Part shown: piece after piece, positions 42,535 through 49,891 of the stretch | How positions within the stretch are numbered: the first letter of the stretch is position 1 | Layout: each line of letters starts with the position of its first letter | Assembly: GCF_036010325.1 (NCBI RefSeq) | Contig: NZ_CP108549.1 | Location: 3,720,001 to 3,784,000 of the forward strand | Origin: Streptomyces sp. NBC_01210 | GTDB taxonomy: Bacteria > Actinomycetota > Actinomycetes > Streptomycetales > Streptomycetaceae | DNA length: 64,000 bases | Direction of reading: 5' to 3' | Notes under the pieces: model-generated | Databases searched by the model: none | What the model saw: only the letters and a program-made list of their open reading frames with translations | Told to the model about the DNA's origin: nothing | Translations under genes and position numbers: made by a program

Positions 42535-43029
42535 CTAGGACGGCGCGGCGAGCTCCGCCCAGACCGTCTTGCCCGACGCGCCGGGCACGCGGACAACTCC
42601 CCAGTCCAGACAGAGACGTTGGACGATGAACATCCCGTGTCCGCCGGGCCGTCCGGCCCGGTGCGGGGTGCGCGGGGCGGGCTGGCCGGTGCCCCGGTCG
42701 GTGACTTCCAGGCGCAGCACTTTCCCGTCGCAGCCGACTTTCAGCTGCTCCGGGCCATCGGCGTGCAGGCAGGCGTTGGTGACCAGTTCGGACACGACCA
42801 GCAGCACATCCTCCGCCGCCGCCCGCCGGTCGGCGCTGGCGGCGGGCAGCCAGCCCCAGTCGTACAGCGCCTGGCGGGTGAAGTCGCGGGCCATCGGAAC
42901 GATGCCGCTGGCGCTGCCCAGGGCAAGACTGCGCACCGCACCACCGGGTGCACCGGAGGCAGGGGCGGCGCCGGCGCCGTTCGGCTCGGGGCCGAGGTCG
43001 CCCGGCGGCTGCTGCCGGGTGGTGCTCAT
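42535..43029 (-). CDS. RsbW/HATPase_c_2-type anti-sigma factor or regulator kinase
   Basis: A 164-residue cytosolic GHKL protein. ATP-lid motifs are visible: the N-box SELVTNACLHA, VTDRGTG and GGHGMFIVQRL. Such proteins bind SigB-family sigma factors or phosphorylate STAS antagonists on Ser/Thr. It lies next to a STAS gene (160 bp away, same strand) and a divergent sigma factor, so it is a plausible partner for both. The first 45 residues are Pro/Gly/Ala-rich. The ATG at 43029 has GAGGTGA upstream. Confidence 0.85.
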   Translation of the reverse strand: MSTTRQQPPGDLGPEPNGAGAAPASGAPGGAVRSLALGSASGIVPMARDFTRQALYDWGWLPAASADRRAAAEDVLLVVSELVTNACLHADGPEQLKVGCDGKVLRLEVTDRGTGQPAPRTPHRAGRPGGHGMFIVQRLCLDWGVVRVPGASGKTVWAELAAPS

Positions 43030-43189
43030 CAGCGCTTCACCTCACCGATTCACCAAATTGCCATGACTTGAATACACAGAGTGCGGGGTCGTCGACGTTC
43101 TGCGGGGGTTCTCCTGCCCTGCCGAATCGTGACAACACCCACTACGCCGAAGCGGCGCGCGTGACGCGGACAACAAAGGGGGGCGACAG

Positions 43190-43558
43190 TCAGTCGGAGA
43201 GGGCCGCTTCGAGGGAGTCGTGCACGGTGAAGACCGCATCTGCTCCGGTGATCTCGAAGACCCTGGCCACTACGGGCAGCATCCCGGCCAGATGGACCCC
43301 TCCCCCGGCCGCCTCGGCCTTCAGTCGCGCGCCGAGCAGCACATTGAGCCCGGTGGAGTCGCAGAACTCGAGCTCCGAACAGTCGATGACCAGCCGTACC
43401 CGGCCCTGCTCGACCGCGTCGTCCAGTGGCGCGCGCAGCAATTCGGCGGTGTGGTGATCCAGCTCACCCGCCGGTTTCACCACCTCGCTGTGGCCCTCGG
43501 TCCGAACCTCGACCTGAAGCCGGCCCCGGTTCGCGCTGCCGACCGTCCCGCGGTCCAT
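43190..43558 (-). CDS. STAS-domain anti-anti-sigma factor
   Basis: A 122-residue single STAS domain of the SpoIIAA/RsbV/BldG type. The phosphorylatable Ser lies in LEFCDSTGLNVLL (about residue 68), the standard D-S-T-G motif. In its unphosphorylated form it would sequester the anti-sigma kinase and free the sigma factor. GAGGG lies 6 nt before the ATG at 43558; the frame continues to 43795 but that part lies in the promoter region. The sigma factor gene reads in the opposite direction. Confidence 0.92.
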   Translation of the reverse strand: MDRGTVGSANRGRLQVEVRTEGHSEVVKPAGELDHHTAELLRAPLDDAVEQGRVRLVIDCSELEFCDSTGLNVLLGARLKAEAAGGGVHLAGMLPVVARVFEITGADAVFTVHDSLEAALSD

Positions 43559-43725
43559 GCCCGTCCCTCTTCGCCGTGTCGTGCGCTGCATCGTTCGCCG
43601 CATCGCCGTCGTGTCATCGGAGTGTCGTTGCGTGCGTCGAGCGCCGTCATCGGACGGCGTGGACGCCCGACGAAGAGTAGCCCTTCCATGGGCCGACGGG
43701 TAGCCGAACTCTCCACCATAACGGA

Positions 43726-43740
43726 CATATAGAACATATG
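43726..43740. promoter_or_regulatory. CATAT-AGAAC-ATATG palindrome between STAS and sigma genes
   Basis: A perfect 5-bp-arm palindrome in an unusually AT-rich patch (43716-43745). It lies between two divergent regulatory genes and may be a shared operator or promoter core. GGGTAG words, like the SigB-type -10 box, occur on both sides (43698 and 43770). Confidence 0.45.
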
Positions 43741-43875
43741 ACACTTGCAACTGCCCGCACTGACCGGGTAGGCCTAGTACGGACACAACCAACACGACCG
43801 GCTTTGGAGGCGCCGCTCACCGCAGCAGCACGTATTGGCATCGGCGGCCATATGCCGAGAACGATGGAGGAGACC

Positions 43876-44772
43876 ATGTCACCCCGGCTCGACGCATCGC
43901 GTACCCCCACCGCGCCGTCGACACACGCCCCCGCCCCCGAACCCGAGAACCTGGAAAGCCTGAACGGGCTGAACGGGCTCCCGCAGATCCCACCCTTCAA
44001 CGAGGTGGGACCAGTGGACGCGCGCGCCCTGTCGAAGACGCTCTTCGGGCGCCTCGAATCCCTCGAGGAAGGCACGCACGAGTACGCCTACGTACGCAAC
44101 ACGCTCGTCGAACTCAACCTGGCGCTGGTCAAGTTCGCCGCCTCCCGGTTCCGCTCCCGCAGCGAACCGATGGAGGACATCATCCAGGTCGGCACGATCG
44201 GCCTGATCAAGGCGATCGACCGCTTCGAACTCAGCCGCGGCGTCGAGTTCCCGACCTTCGCGATGCCGACCATCGTCGGCGAGATCAAGCGATTCTTCCG
44301 CGACACCAGTTGGTCGGTGCGGGTGCCGCGCCGCCTCCAGGAGCTGCGGCTCGACCTCGCGAAGGCGCGCGACGAACTCGCCCAGCAGCTCGACCGCGCG
44401 CCCACGGTCGGCGAACTGGGGCAGCAGCTCGGCATCAGCAACGACGAGGTCGTCGAGGGCATGGCGGCGAGCAACGCGTACACCGCGAGCTCGCTGGACG
44501 CCCAGCCCGAGGAGGACGACACCGAGGGCGCGCTCGCGGACCGCATCGGCTACGAGGACCACGGACTCGAGGGCATCGAGTACGTCGAGTCGCTGAAGCC
44601 GCTGATTGCAAGCCTTCCGCCACGGGACCGTAAAATCCTCTCCCTGCGTTTCGTCGCCAATATGACGCAGTCGGAGATCGGCGAGGAGCTCGGAATCTCG
44701 CAGATGCATGTGTCCCGGCTGCTGTCCCGCACCCTGGTCAAGCTCCGGAAGGGCCTGACGCTGGAGGAGTAA
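43876..44772 (+). CDS. SigB/SigF-family RNA polymerase sigma factor
   Basis: A 298-residue group 3 sigma factor. Region 2 (about 85-155) has DIIQVGTIGLIKAIDRF and FPTFAMPTIVGEIKRFFRD. Region 3 (about 165-215) includes PTVGELGQQLGISNDEV. Region 4 (about 235-290) has LPPRDRKILSLRFVANMTQSEI and the helix-turn-helix QMHVSRLL. GGAGGAG immediately before the ATG at 43876 decides the start over in-frame ATGs at 43852 and 43864. The N-terminal 45 residues are Pro/Thr-rich. Position between a POT gene and hut genes recalls sigI of S. coelicolor, but I cannot confirm that by sequence. Confidence 0.92.
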   Translation: MSPRLDASRTPTAPSTHAPAPEPENLESLNGLNGLPQIPPFNEVGPVDARALSKTLFGRLESLEEGTHEYAYVRNTLVELNLALVKFAASRFRSRSEPMEDIIQVGTIGLIKAIDRFELSRGVEFPTFAMPTIVGEIKRFFRDTSWSVRVPRRLQELRLDLAKARDELAQQLDRAPTVGELGQQLGISNDEVVEGMAASNAYTASSLDAQPEEDDTEGALADRIGYEDHGLEGIEYVESLKPLIASLPPRDRKILSLRFVANMTQSEIGEELGISQMHVSRLLSRTLVKLRKGLTLEE

Positions 44773-44797
44773 CGGGGGACGCGCCGCACAGGCCACT

Positions 44798-44832
44798 GGA
44801 AGGGCCCATTCCGTCAAGGAATGGGCCCTTCC
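44798..44832 (+). terminator. Hairpin terminator after the sigma factor gene
   Basis: Perfect 15-bp stem (44798-44812 and 44818-44832) with a 5-nt loop, 26 bp after the stop. Confidence 0.8.
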
Positions 44833-44895
44833 CCGTTATTGACGGGGCAGTCCTGATTGGTCCACATTGAGCCTGGGGTAGGTGGGGGGACGAAC

Positions 44896-46128
44896 ATGGC
44901 TCTTGGGGAGGGCTGCCCTGCGGCGTACGCACCACTGGAACAGCTGATGGGCCGCCGCCTGGGCAGGGAATGTCTGTATGTGCCGTCGTGCCGTATCGGG
45001 CTCTACCTGGCACTGCGCCACTGGTGCCCGCCCGGCGGGCGGGTGTTGATGTCGCCGGTCAACGACGACGTCATCTTCTTCGTGGTGCTCGCCGCCGGAC
45101 TGCGTCCCGTACAGGCGCCGCTCAACGCCGAGGACGGGTCCATCGACACGGCCGCCGTCCCCGACGCCGTATGGCGCGGGCTGTCCGCCGTGATCACCAC
45201 CAATCTGTACGGAAATCCCGATCCGGTCCCCGAACTGCGCGCCCGCTGCGACCGGTTGGGGATCCCGCTCATCGAGGACGCCGCGCACGCGATCGGCAGC
45301 GAGGTGGCGGGACGGCCGGTGGGGACCTTCGGTGATGCGTCCGTCTTCAGCCTTTCCAAGCACACCGGGGCCAAGACCGGCGGATTCCTCGCTGTCGCGG
45401 ATCCGGCGCTGCGGTCGACACTGGAGCGGGCACGGGACGAACTCCTGGAACCCGCACGGCTGTCGGCGGAGATCGCGTACGGCCTGCGACCGTACGCCGA
45501 GGCCGGTGTGCGGGGACTGCGGCTCGTCCGGGCGGCCCGCGCCACCCAGCGGCTGCTCGGTCTCGAGGAGCGCGAGGACATCCGGATGGAACTGCGGCCC
45601 GGCGAGCTCAAGCAGGCGATGTCCACCGCACCCGCGCTCACGGACTTCCACTCCTGGATACGTGTGGACATGCACGACTACCGGCTCAGACCCGGCGGGC
45701 TGCGGCTGCGGCGTACGGAGCGGCTGCTGACCCGCCTCGACCACCGGCTGGCCGCGCATCTCGCCGGCACCCGGCGGCTGTACGCCACCGAGTGGGCGCT
45801 GCCGCGGCCCGGACCGGTGCAGCCGCTGTTCCGGGTTCCGCTGCTGGTCGAGGACCGCGACGCGGCCATCGCCGCACTCGCACGCCACCGGATCACGGTC
45901 GGCTATCTCTACGACCCGCCGCTCGACACGTACGCCGGCGAGGTCTTCACCGACCCGTCGCCCGCACCGGCCCGGGCCGCCTGGTTCGCCCGGCACGCCC
46001 TCCCCATCGATCCGCTCCGCGCGGACCAGGTGATATCCGTCCTCACGGAACTGCGCGCGCGGCCCGCCCGGCCGCCCGGAGAAGCCGAAGCCGCACCACC
46101 GTCCACGCAGGGCGAGCACGGTGTCTGA
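44896..46128 (+). CDS. DegT/DnrJ/EryC1-type PLP-dependent protein of a polysaccharide cluster
   Basis: A 410-residue fold-type I PLP protein. The expected Schiff-base Lys is K155 in FSLSKHTGAKTGG, and D128 in LIEDAAHAIGS would contact the PLP nitrogen. NDP-sugar aminotransferases of this family make amino sugars for surface glycans. The sequence between about 190 and 330 is Arg-rich and divergent from classical members, so the substrate is open. The ATG at 44896 has GGGGGGA upstream. Its 3' end overlaps the flippase start by 8 bp, so the two are co-translated. Confidence 0.8.
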   Translation: MALGEGCPAAYAPLEQLMGRRLGRECLYVPSCRIGLYLALRHWCPPGGRVLMSPVNDDVIFFVVLAAGLRPVQAPLNAEDGSIDTAAVPDAVWRGLSAVITTNLYGNPDPVPELRARCDRLGIPLIEDAAHAIGSEVAGRPVGTFGDASVFSLSKHTGAKTGGFLAVADPALRSTLERARDELLEPARLSAEIAYGLRPYAEAGVRGLRLVRAARATQRLLGLEEREDIRMELRPGELKQAMSTAPALTDFHSWIRVDMHDYRLRPGGLRLRRTERLLTRLDHRLAAHLAGTRRLYATEWALPRPGPVQPLFRVPLLVEDRDAAIAALARHRITVGYLYDPPLDTYAGEVFTDPSPAPARAAWFARHALPIDPLRADQVISVLTELRARPARPPGEAEAAPPSTQGEHGV

Positions 46129-48379
46129 CACCACCCGGCTGCGCAAGCCGTCCGATGCCGTGCCGTCGGCCGAGCCGGCCGCCCCCGACGTGTCCGAGGC
46201 GGACGGGTCCCGGGCGGACGTGTCCCCGGCAGACGGCTCGGCGGTGAGCGCGGCCCCCAGCGGCGACTCGATGTTCCGCAACGCCTACGCCCTGATGCTC
46301 TCCACCGGCGTCTCCGCCGCGCTGGGCCTCGGCTTCTGGCTGGTGGCCGCCCGCTACTACACCAAGGAGTCGGTCGGCGAGGGCTCGGCCGCGATCGCCG
46401 CGATGCGGCTGCTGGCCTCCATCACCGCGACGACCATGATCGGCGCGGTGGTGCGGTACGTGCCACGGGCCGGTCGGGCCACCGGCCCCCTGGTGTGGCG
46501 GGCGTACGCCGCCAGCTCGCTGGTGGTGTGCCTCGCCTCCGTGGCGTTCTTGTTCACGCTCGACCTCTGGGGGCCTTCGTACGCGCCTCTCGGCGGGCTC
46601 ACGGCGGGTGTGCTCTTCACCGCGTCCTGCGTCGCCTGGGCACTGCTGACCCTCCAGGACGGGGTGCTGACCGGGCTGCGCAAGGCCGTGTGGGTGCCCG
46701 TCGGCAACGCCGTCTTCTCCATCGGCAAGCTGCTGCTGCTCGCCGTCTTCGCCACCGCCATGCCCGTCCTGGGCATCTTCGTCTCCTGGGCCGCGGCCAT
46801 CGGCCTGTCCGTACTGCCGCTGGGCTGGCTGATCTTCCGCAGGCTCATCCCGCGGCAGGTCGCGGCCGACCGCGACCGCGAGCCGCCCAGCCTCCGCGAG
46901 ATCAGGCGCTTCCTCGCCGGTGACTCGGTCGGTTCGCTGTTCTCGCTGGCGATGATCAATCTGCTGCCGGTGATGGTCGCGATCCACTTCGACGCCGCGC
47001 ACAACGCGTACTTCTACATCGCGTACACCGTCGGCGGGACGATGGAGTTCATGGCCATCAATATGGCCTCCTCGCTGACCGCCCACGCCTCGCACAACCC
47101 GGAGACCCTGGCCGCCGGGGTGCGGGGCGCGCTGCGCCGGATGTCCGTGCTGCTGGTGCCGGTCGTGCTGTTCCTCGTCGTACTCGCCCCGCAGATCCTC
47201 GCCCCGTTCGGCCACACCTACGCCGAGCACGGCACCACGGTGCTGCGGCTGCTGGCCGCGGCCGCGCTGCCGCGGGTCGCCGTCGAGCTGTACATCGGAG
47301 TGCTGCGCGTCCAGGGGCGTACGGGCGTGCTCGCCGCGCTGCAGGGCGCGATGTGCGCGCTGGTGCTGGGCAGCGCCGCGCTGCTGCTCGGCCCCGTCGG
47401 GATCCCTGGCGCGGGCCTGGCGATGCTGCTCTCGATGACGCTGATGGCCGCGGTGTCGGTGCCCGGGCTGCGCGCCGCGCTGTCGGGCCGCGAGCCGAAG
47501 CCCTCCCGGCTGGGCCGGCTGCTGCACCGGGGGCGCGAGAAGGAGATCGACTACGGCACGAACTGGGCCAGGAAGGCCGCCGAGCGGCGCGAGCGGGCCG
47601 ACCGGGAGGAACAGGAGTTCGACTCCGACTGGGCGCGCCGGACCGCTTACCTGCGGGGCGGGCACGACACGGCGACGCCCGCACTCGGCATCCCGGTGTA
47701 CGTACCCGAGCCCGCGGACGAGCGGCCTTCCGCACCCGGCGGCGACGAGGTCCGGCTGACCGGCTGGCTGTGGCTGTGGCTCGGGCTGGCCGCCGGGCTC
47801 TTCTGGATTCCGCTCTCCCGCGCCGAGGACCTCGGCCGCAGCCGGCTGTCCGGCGGCGAGCTGCTCGACGCGCTGCCGCCGGTCACGCTCACCGCGGGCA
47901 TCCTGCTCGTCGTCGTGTACTGCGCGGCCGTCGCGCTCCAGCGGCCGCGGCTCGCCCTGACCGGCGCGGCCCTGCTGGTGACGGTCGCCGCGCTGCACAC
48001 CGCGCCGCTGCTGCTCGGCATCCGGCCGGAGCCGGCCGACGGCTCGTGGGCCGAAGCGCTCGCGGACTTCCTCGCCGAGGCGGCGGGCCTGGACAGCCCG
48101 GCCGGTGTCCTGAGCGTGCTGCCCGCCGCGCTCCAGGCGCTCTGCCTCGCGCTCGCAGCGGTGACGCTGCGTGCGGCGGGCGCGGGCGAGCGGGTCACGG
48201 CGGGCGCGGTGTGGGTGCTGGCGGTGGCCGGGTGGGCGGCCCAGGACACGGTGGCGGCTGCCGCGCTGCCGGTGTTCGCCGGATTCACCGGGCTGTACGC
48301 GGTCGCGGCGGCCGGTGCGGCGGTACGCCGCCGCCGCACCGGCCGGCGCGCTGTCAGCGGCTCGGAACCGTCTGCTTGA
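46121..48379 (+). CDS. Wzx-like flippase with an added C-terminal membrane domain
   Basis: A 752-residue membrane protein from a GTG that overlaps the previous gene. Residues 50-465 form a MATE/Wzx-like exporter of about 12 helices (MFRNAYALMLSTGVSAALGLGFWLVAARYY, then FLAGDSVGSLFSLAMINLLPVM). A charged cytoplasmic linker follows (about 470-545, EKEIDYGTNWARKAAERRERADREEQE), then six more hydrophobic segments (about 550-740). That last part resembles the N-terminal half of the membrane glycosyltransferase at 49.9-51.8 kb (GWAAQDTVAAAALPVFAGF versus NWVGQDYLAPQGFAYLLHL). It would flip lipid-linked repeat units. It is convergent with the GH26-like gene, with overlapping ends. Confidence 0.85.
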   Translation: MSDTTRLRKPSDAVPSAEPAAPDVSEADGSRADVSPADGSAVSAAPSGDSMFRNAYALMLSTGVSAALGLGFWLVAARYYTKESVGEGSAAIAAMRLLASITATTMIGAVVRYVPRAGRATGPLVWRAYAASSLVVCLASVAFLFTLDLWGPSYAPLGGLTAGVLFTASCVAWALLTLQDGVLTGLRKAVWVPVGNAVFSIGKLLLLAVFATAMPVLGIFVSWAAAIGLSVLPLGWLIFRRLIPRQVAADRDREPPSLREIRRFLAGDSVGSLFSLAMINLLPVMVAIHFDAAHNAYFYIAYTVGGTMEFMAINMASSLTAHASHNPETLAAGVRGALRRMSVLLVPVVLFLVVLAPQILAPFGHTYAEHGTTVLRLLAAAALPRVAVELYIGVLRVQGRTGVLAALQGAMCALVLGSAALLLGPVGIPGAGLAMLLSMTLMAAVSVPGLRAALSGREPKPSRLGRLLHRGREKEIDYGTNWARKAAERRERADREEQEFDSDWARRTAYLRGGHDTATPALGIPVYVPEPADERPSAPGGDEVRLTGWLWLWLGLAAGLFWIPLSRAEDLGRSRLSGGELLDALPPVTLTAGILLVVVYCAAVALQRPRLALTGAALLVTVAALHTAPLLLGIRPEPADGSWAEALADFLAEAAGLDSPAGVLSVLPAALQALCLALAAVTLRAAGAGERVTAGAVWVLAVAGWAAQDTVAAAALPVFAGFTGLYAVAAAGAAVRRRRTGRRAVSGSEPSA

Positions 48380-49493
48380 AGTAGCGGTCGCCGCCCGCCT
48401 TCCGGTAACCCTCCAGCGCCGGGCCCTCGTTGACGGTGAGATCGCATTTCGCCTCGACGGAGGTCGCCCGGTTCCAGTGGACCATCGCCTTCACCTTCGG
48501 CATGGCCCTGATGGCCTCGGGAATGGCCGAGTACCAGCCGCGCTGCCGGTCCGGGTCCGCCGGGTCGGGCGCGGTGGCGAACTCAGCCATCATCAGCGGT
48601 TTCTTCGCGGAGATGTTCTCCAGCAGCCAGTCGTAGGTGGGCCGCTGGCTCTCGTCGAAGTCGTTCCAGTCGGTGGTGTCGTGGCAGCCGAAGTAGTTGT
48701 ACTGGTCCATGCCGATCCAGTCGACGTAGTCGTCGCCCGGATAGAGCTGTTTCATGGCATCGGCGCTGCCCAGATAGCCGGAGACCGTCCACACCCAGAC
48801 GGCGTTGTCGGCGCCCAGCTTCCGGAACCGGTCGTACAGATGCCGGTAGGCGGCGACAAACTCGGCCGGGGTGCCCGCGCCCTCCTTGATACGGGCGTCG
48901 ACCTCCTGGTCGAAGGAGAAGAAGACCCGCTTGCCGTACGCCTTGAGGCGGCGGATCTGCGGGTCGATGATCTCGGCGTCGTACTTCCCGGCGGCGATGT
49001 TCTTCCAGCCGAGCTGGGTCTCCGTGTAGTTGGCGTGGTGCGGTTCCCTCCACACCGTGGACTCCCAGGCCAGCATCAGCAGGCGGTCCTTGCCGAGCTC
49101 CTGCTCGTCGGCGGTGAGCAGTTCACCGTCGGCCTTTCCGCCCGACATGTCGTGGTACGTGTAGACGAGATCGAGCTTGCGGCCGATCTTCTTCTCGAAC
49201 GCGTACACCGGTTTCGTGAGGGAGCTGTTCCGGTCGTACGGGATGTACGCGCCCCACCAGGCCCCGCACCCTGCGACCAGCTTCTCGTCCGGTGCGCAGG
49301 ACCCGGTGGGCAGCTCGCCGGACGCCGCGTTGCGGGGCAGATCCCGGCCCGGCGAGCGGGCGTCGTCCCCGTTCCCCGCCGTACCGTCGACCCCGCCGGC
49401 CCAGACGCCGAGCCCGGCGACGAGCAGCGCCACCGCGACCAGGACGACGGCGGTGTACGCCCTCTTGTGAGGCCCCGCGTGGCACCCGTTCAT
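48354..49493 (-). CDS. GH26-like secreted or membrane-anchored glycoside hydrolase
   Basis: A 379-residue protein with an N-terminal signal anchor (about 12-33) and a TIM-barrel-like catalytic domain (about 65-370). Candidate catalytic residues are E197 in FFSFDQEVDAR (acid/base) and E304 in LMMAEFATAPD (nucleophile), spaced as in GH26 mannanases; DYVDWIGMDQYNYFG lies between them. In polysaccharide clusters such hydrolases trim or release the polymer. The ATG at 49493 overlaps the upstream stop (ATGA). Its 3' end overlaps that of the flippase by 26 bp. Confidence 0.8.
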   Translation of the reverse strand: MNGCHAGPHKRAYTAVVLVAVALLVAGLGVWAGGVDGTAGNGDDARSPGRDLPRNAASGELPTGSCAPDEKLVAGCGAWWGAYIPYDRNSSLTKPVYAFEKKIGRKLDLVYTYHDMSGGKADGELLTADEQELGKDRLLMLAWESTVWREPHHANYTETQLGWKNIAAGKYDAEIIDPQIRRLKAYGKRVFFSFDQEVDARIKEGAGTPAEFVAAYRHLYDRFRKLGADNAVWVWTVSGYLGSADAMKQLYPGDDYVDWIGMDQYNYFGCHDTTDWNDFDESQRPTYDWLLENISAKKPLMMAEFATAPDPADPDRQRGWYSAIPEAIRAMPKVKAMVHWNRATSVEAKCDLTVNEGPALEGYRKAGGDRYFKQTVPSR

Positions 49494-49891
49494 CAGCCAC
49501 CGTCCGCGGGCCTGCGTTTGACCCGCTCGGCGGCGCCCTGCGTGGCGGCGGGCAGCGGCAGACCGGGCAGCGCGGCGACGACGGTCGCGAACGCGGCGAG
49601 CGCCACCAGGAAGGCGGTGGCCGAGAAGGCCTTGACCAGATAGAGCGACGTGGCGGTGAGCACGCCCAGCGACAGGCTGATCGGCGCCGCCAGCGCGAAC
49701 GCCTCCAGGCGGGCGCCGGACCGCAGCCCGCTGGGCTGCGGATAGAGCATGGCCAGGCCGGGCCCGAAGCAGACGAAGAGCAGCACCGGTATCCAGCGCA
49801 GCGGCGAACCGCCGGGCAGCAGGGTCGCGGCGAGGGCCACCCATCCGGAGACCGCCACGGCCGCTCTGAGCTGATTCTGATGGACCTTCAT
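49493..49891 (-). CDS. Small four-helix membrane protein
   Basis: A 132-residue protein with four hydrophobic segments (about 12-28, 32-50, 66-88, 92-112). It is similar in appearance to DUF1616-type membrane proteins but too short to assign. Both ends overlap neighbours by ATGA (start with the glycosyltransferase stop, stop with the GH26-like start), so it is an integral operon member. It may be an accessory subunit of the polymerase. Confidence 0.75.
   Translation of the reverse strand: MKVHQNQLRAAVAVSGWVALAATLLPGGSPLRWIPVLLFVCFGPGLAMLYPQPSGLRSGARLEAFALAAPISLSLGVLTATSLYLVKAFSATAFLVALAAFATVVAALPGLPLPAATQGAAERVKRRPADGG

Noticed and set aside
43559..43795. Longer STAS protein starting at 43795
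   Set aside because: The extra 79 residues come from the divergent promoter region; GAGGG precedes the ATG at 43558, which gives the normal domain length.
46043..47998. A 651-codon minus-strand frame opposite the flippase
   Set aside because: Antisense shadow with Gln/Gly/Arg-rich sequence; the plus strand encodes clear membrane helices and overlaps its operon partner properly.
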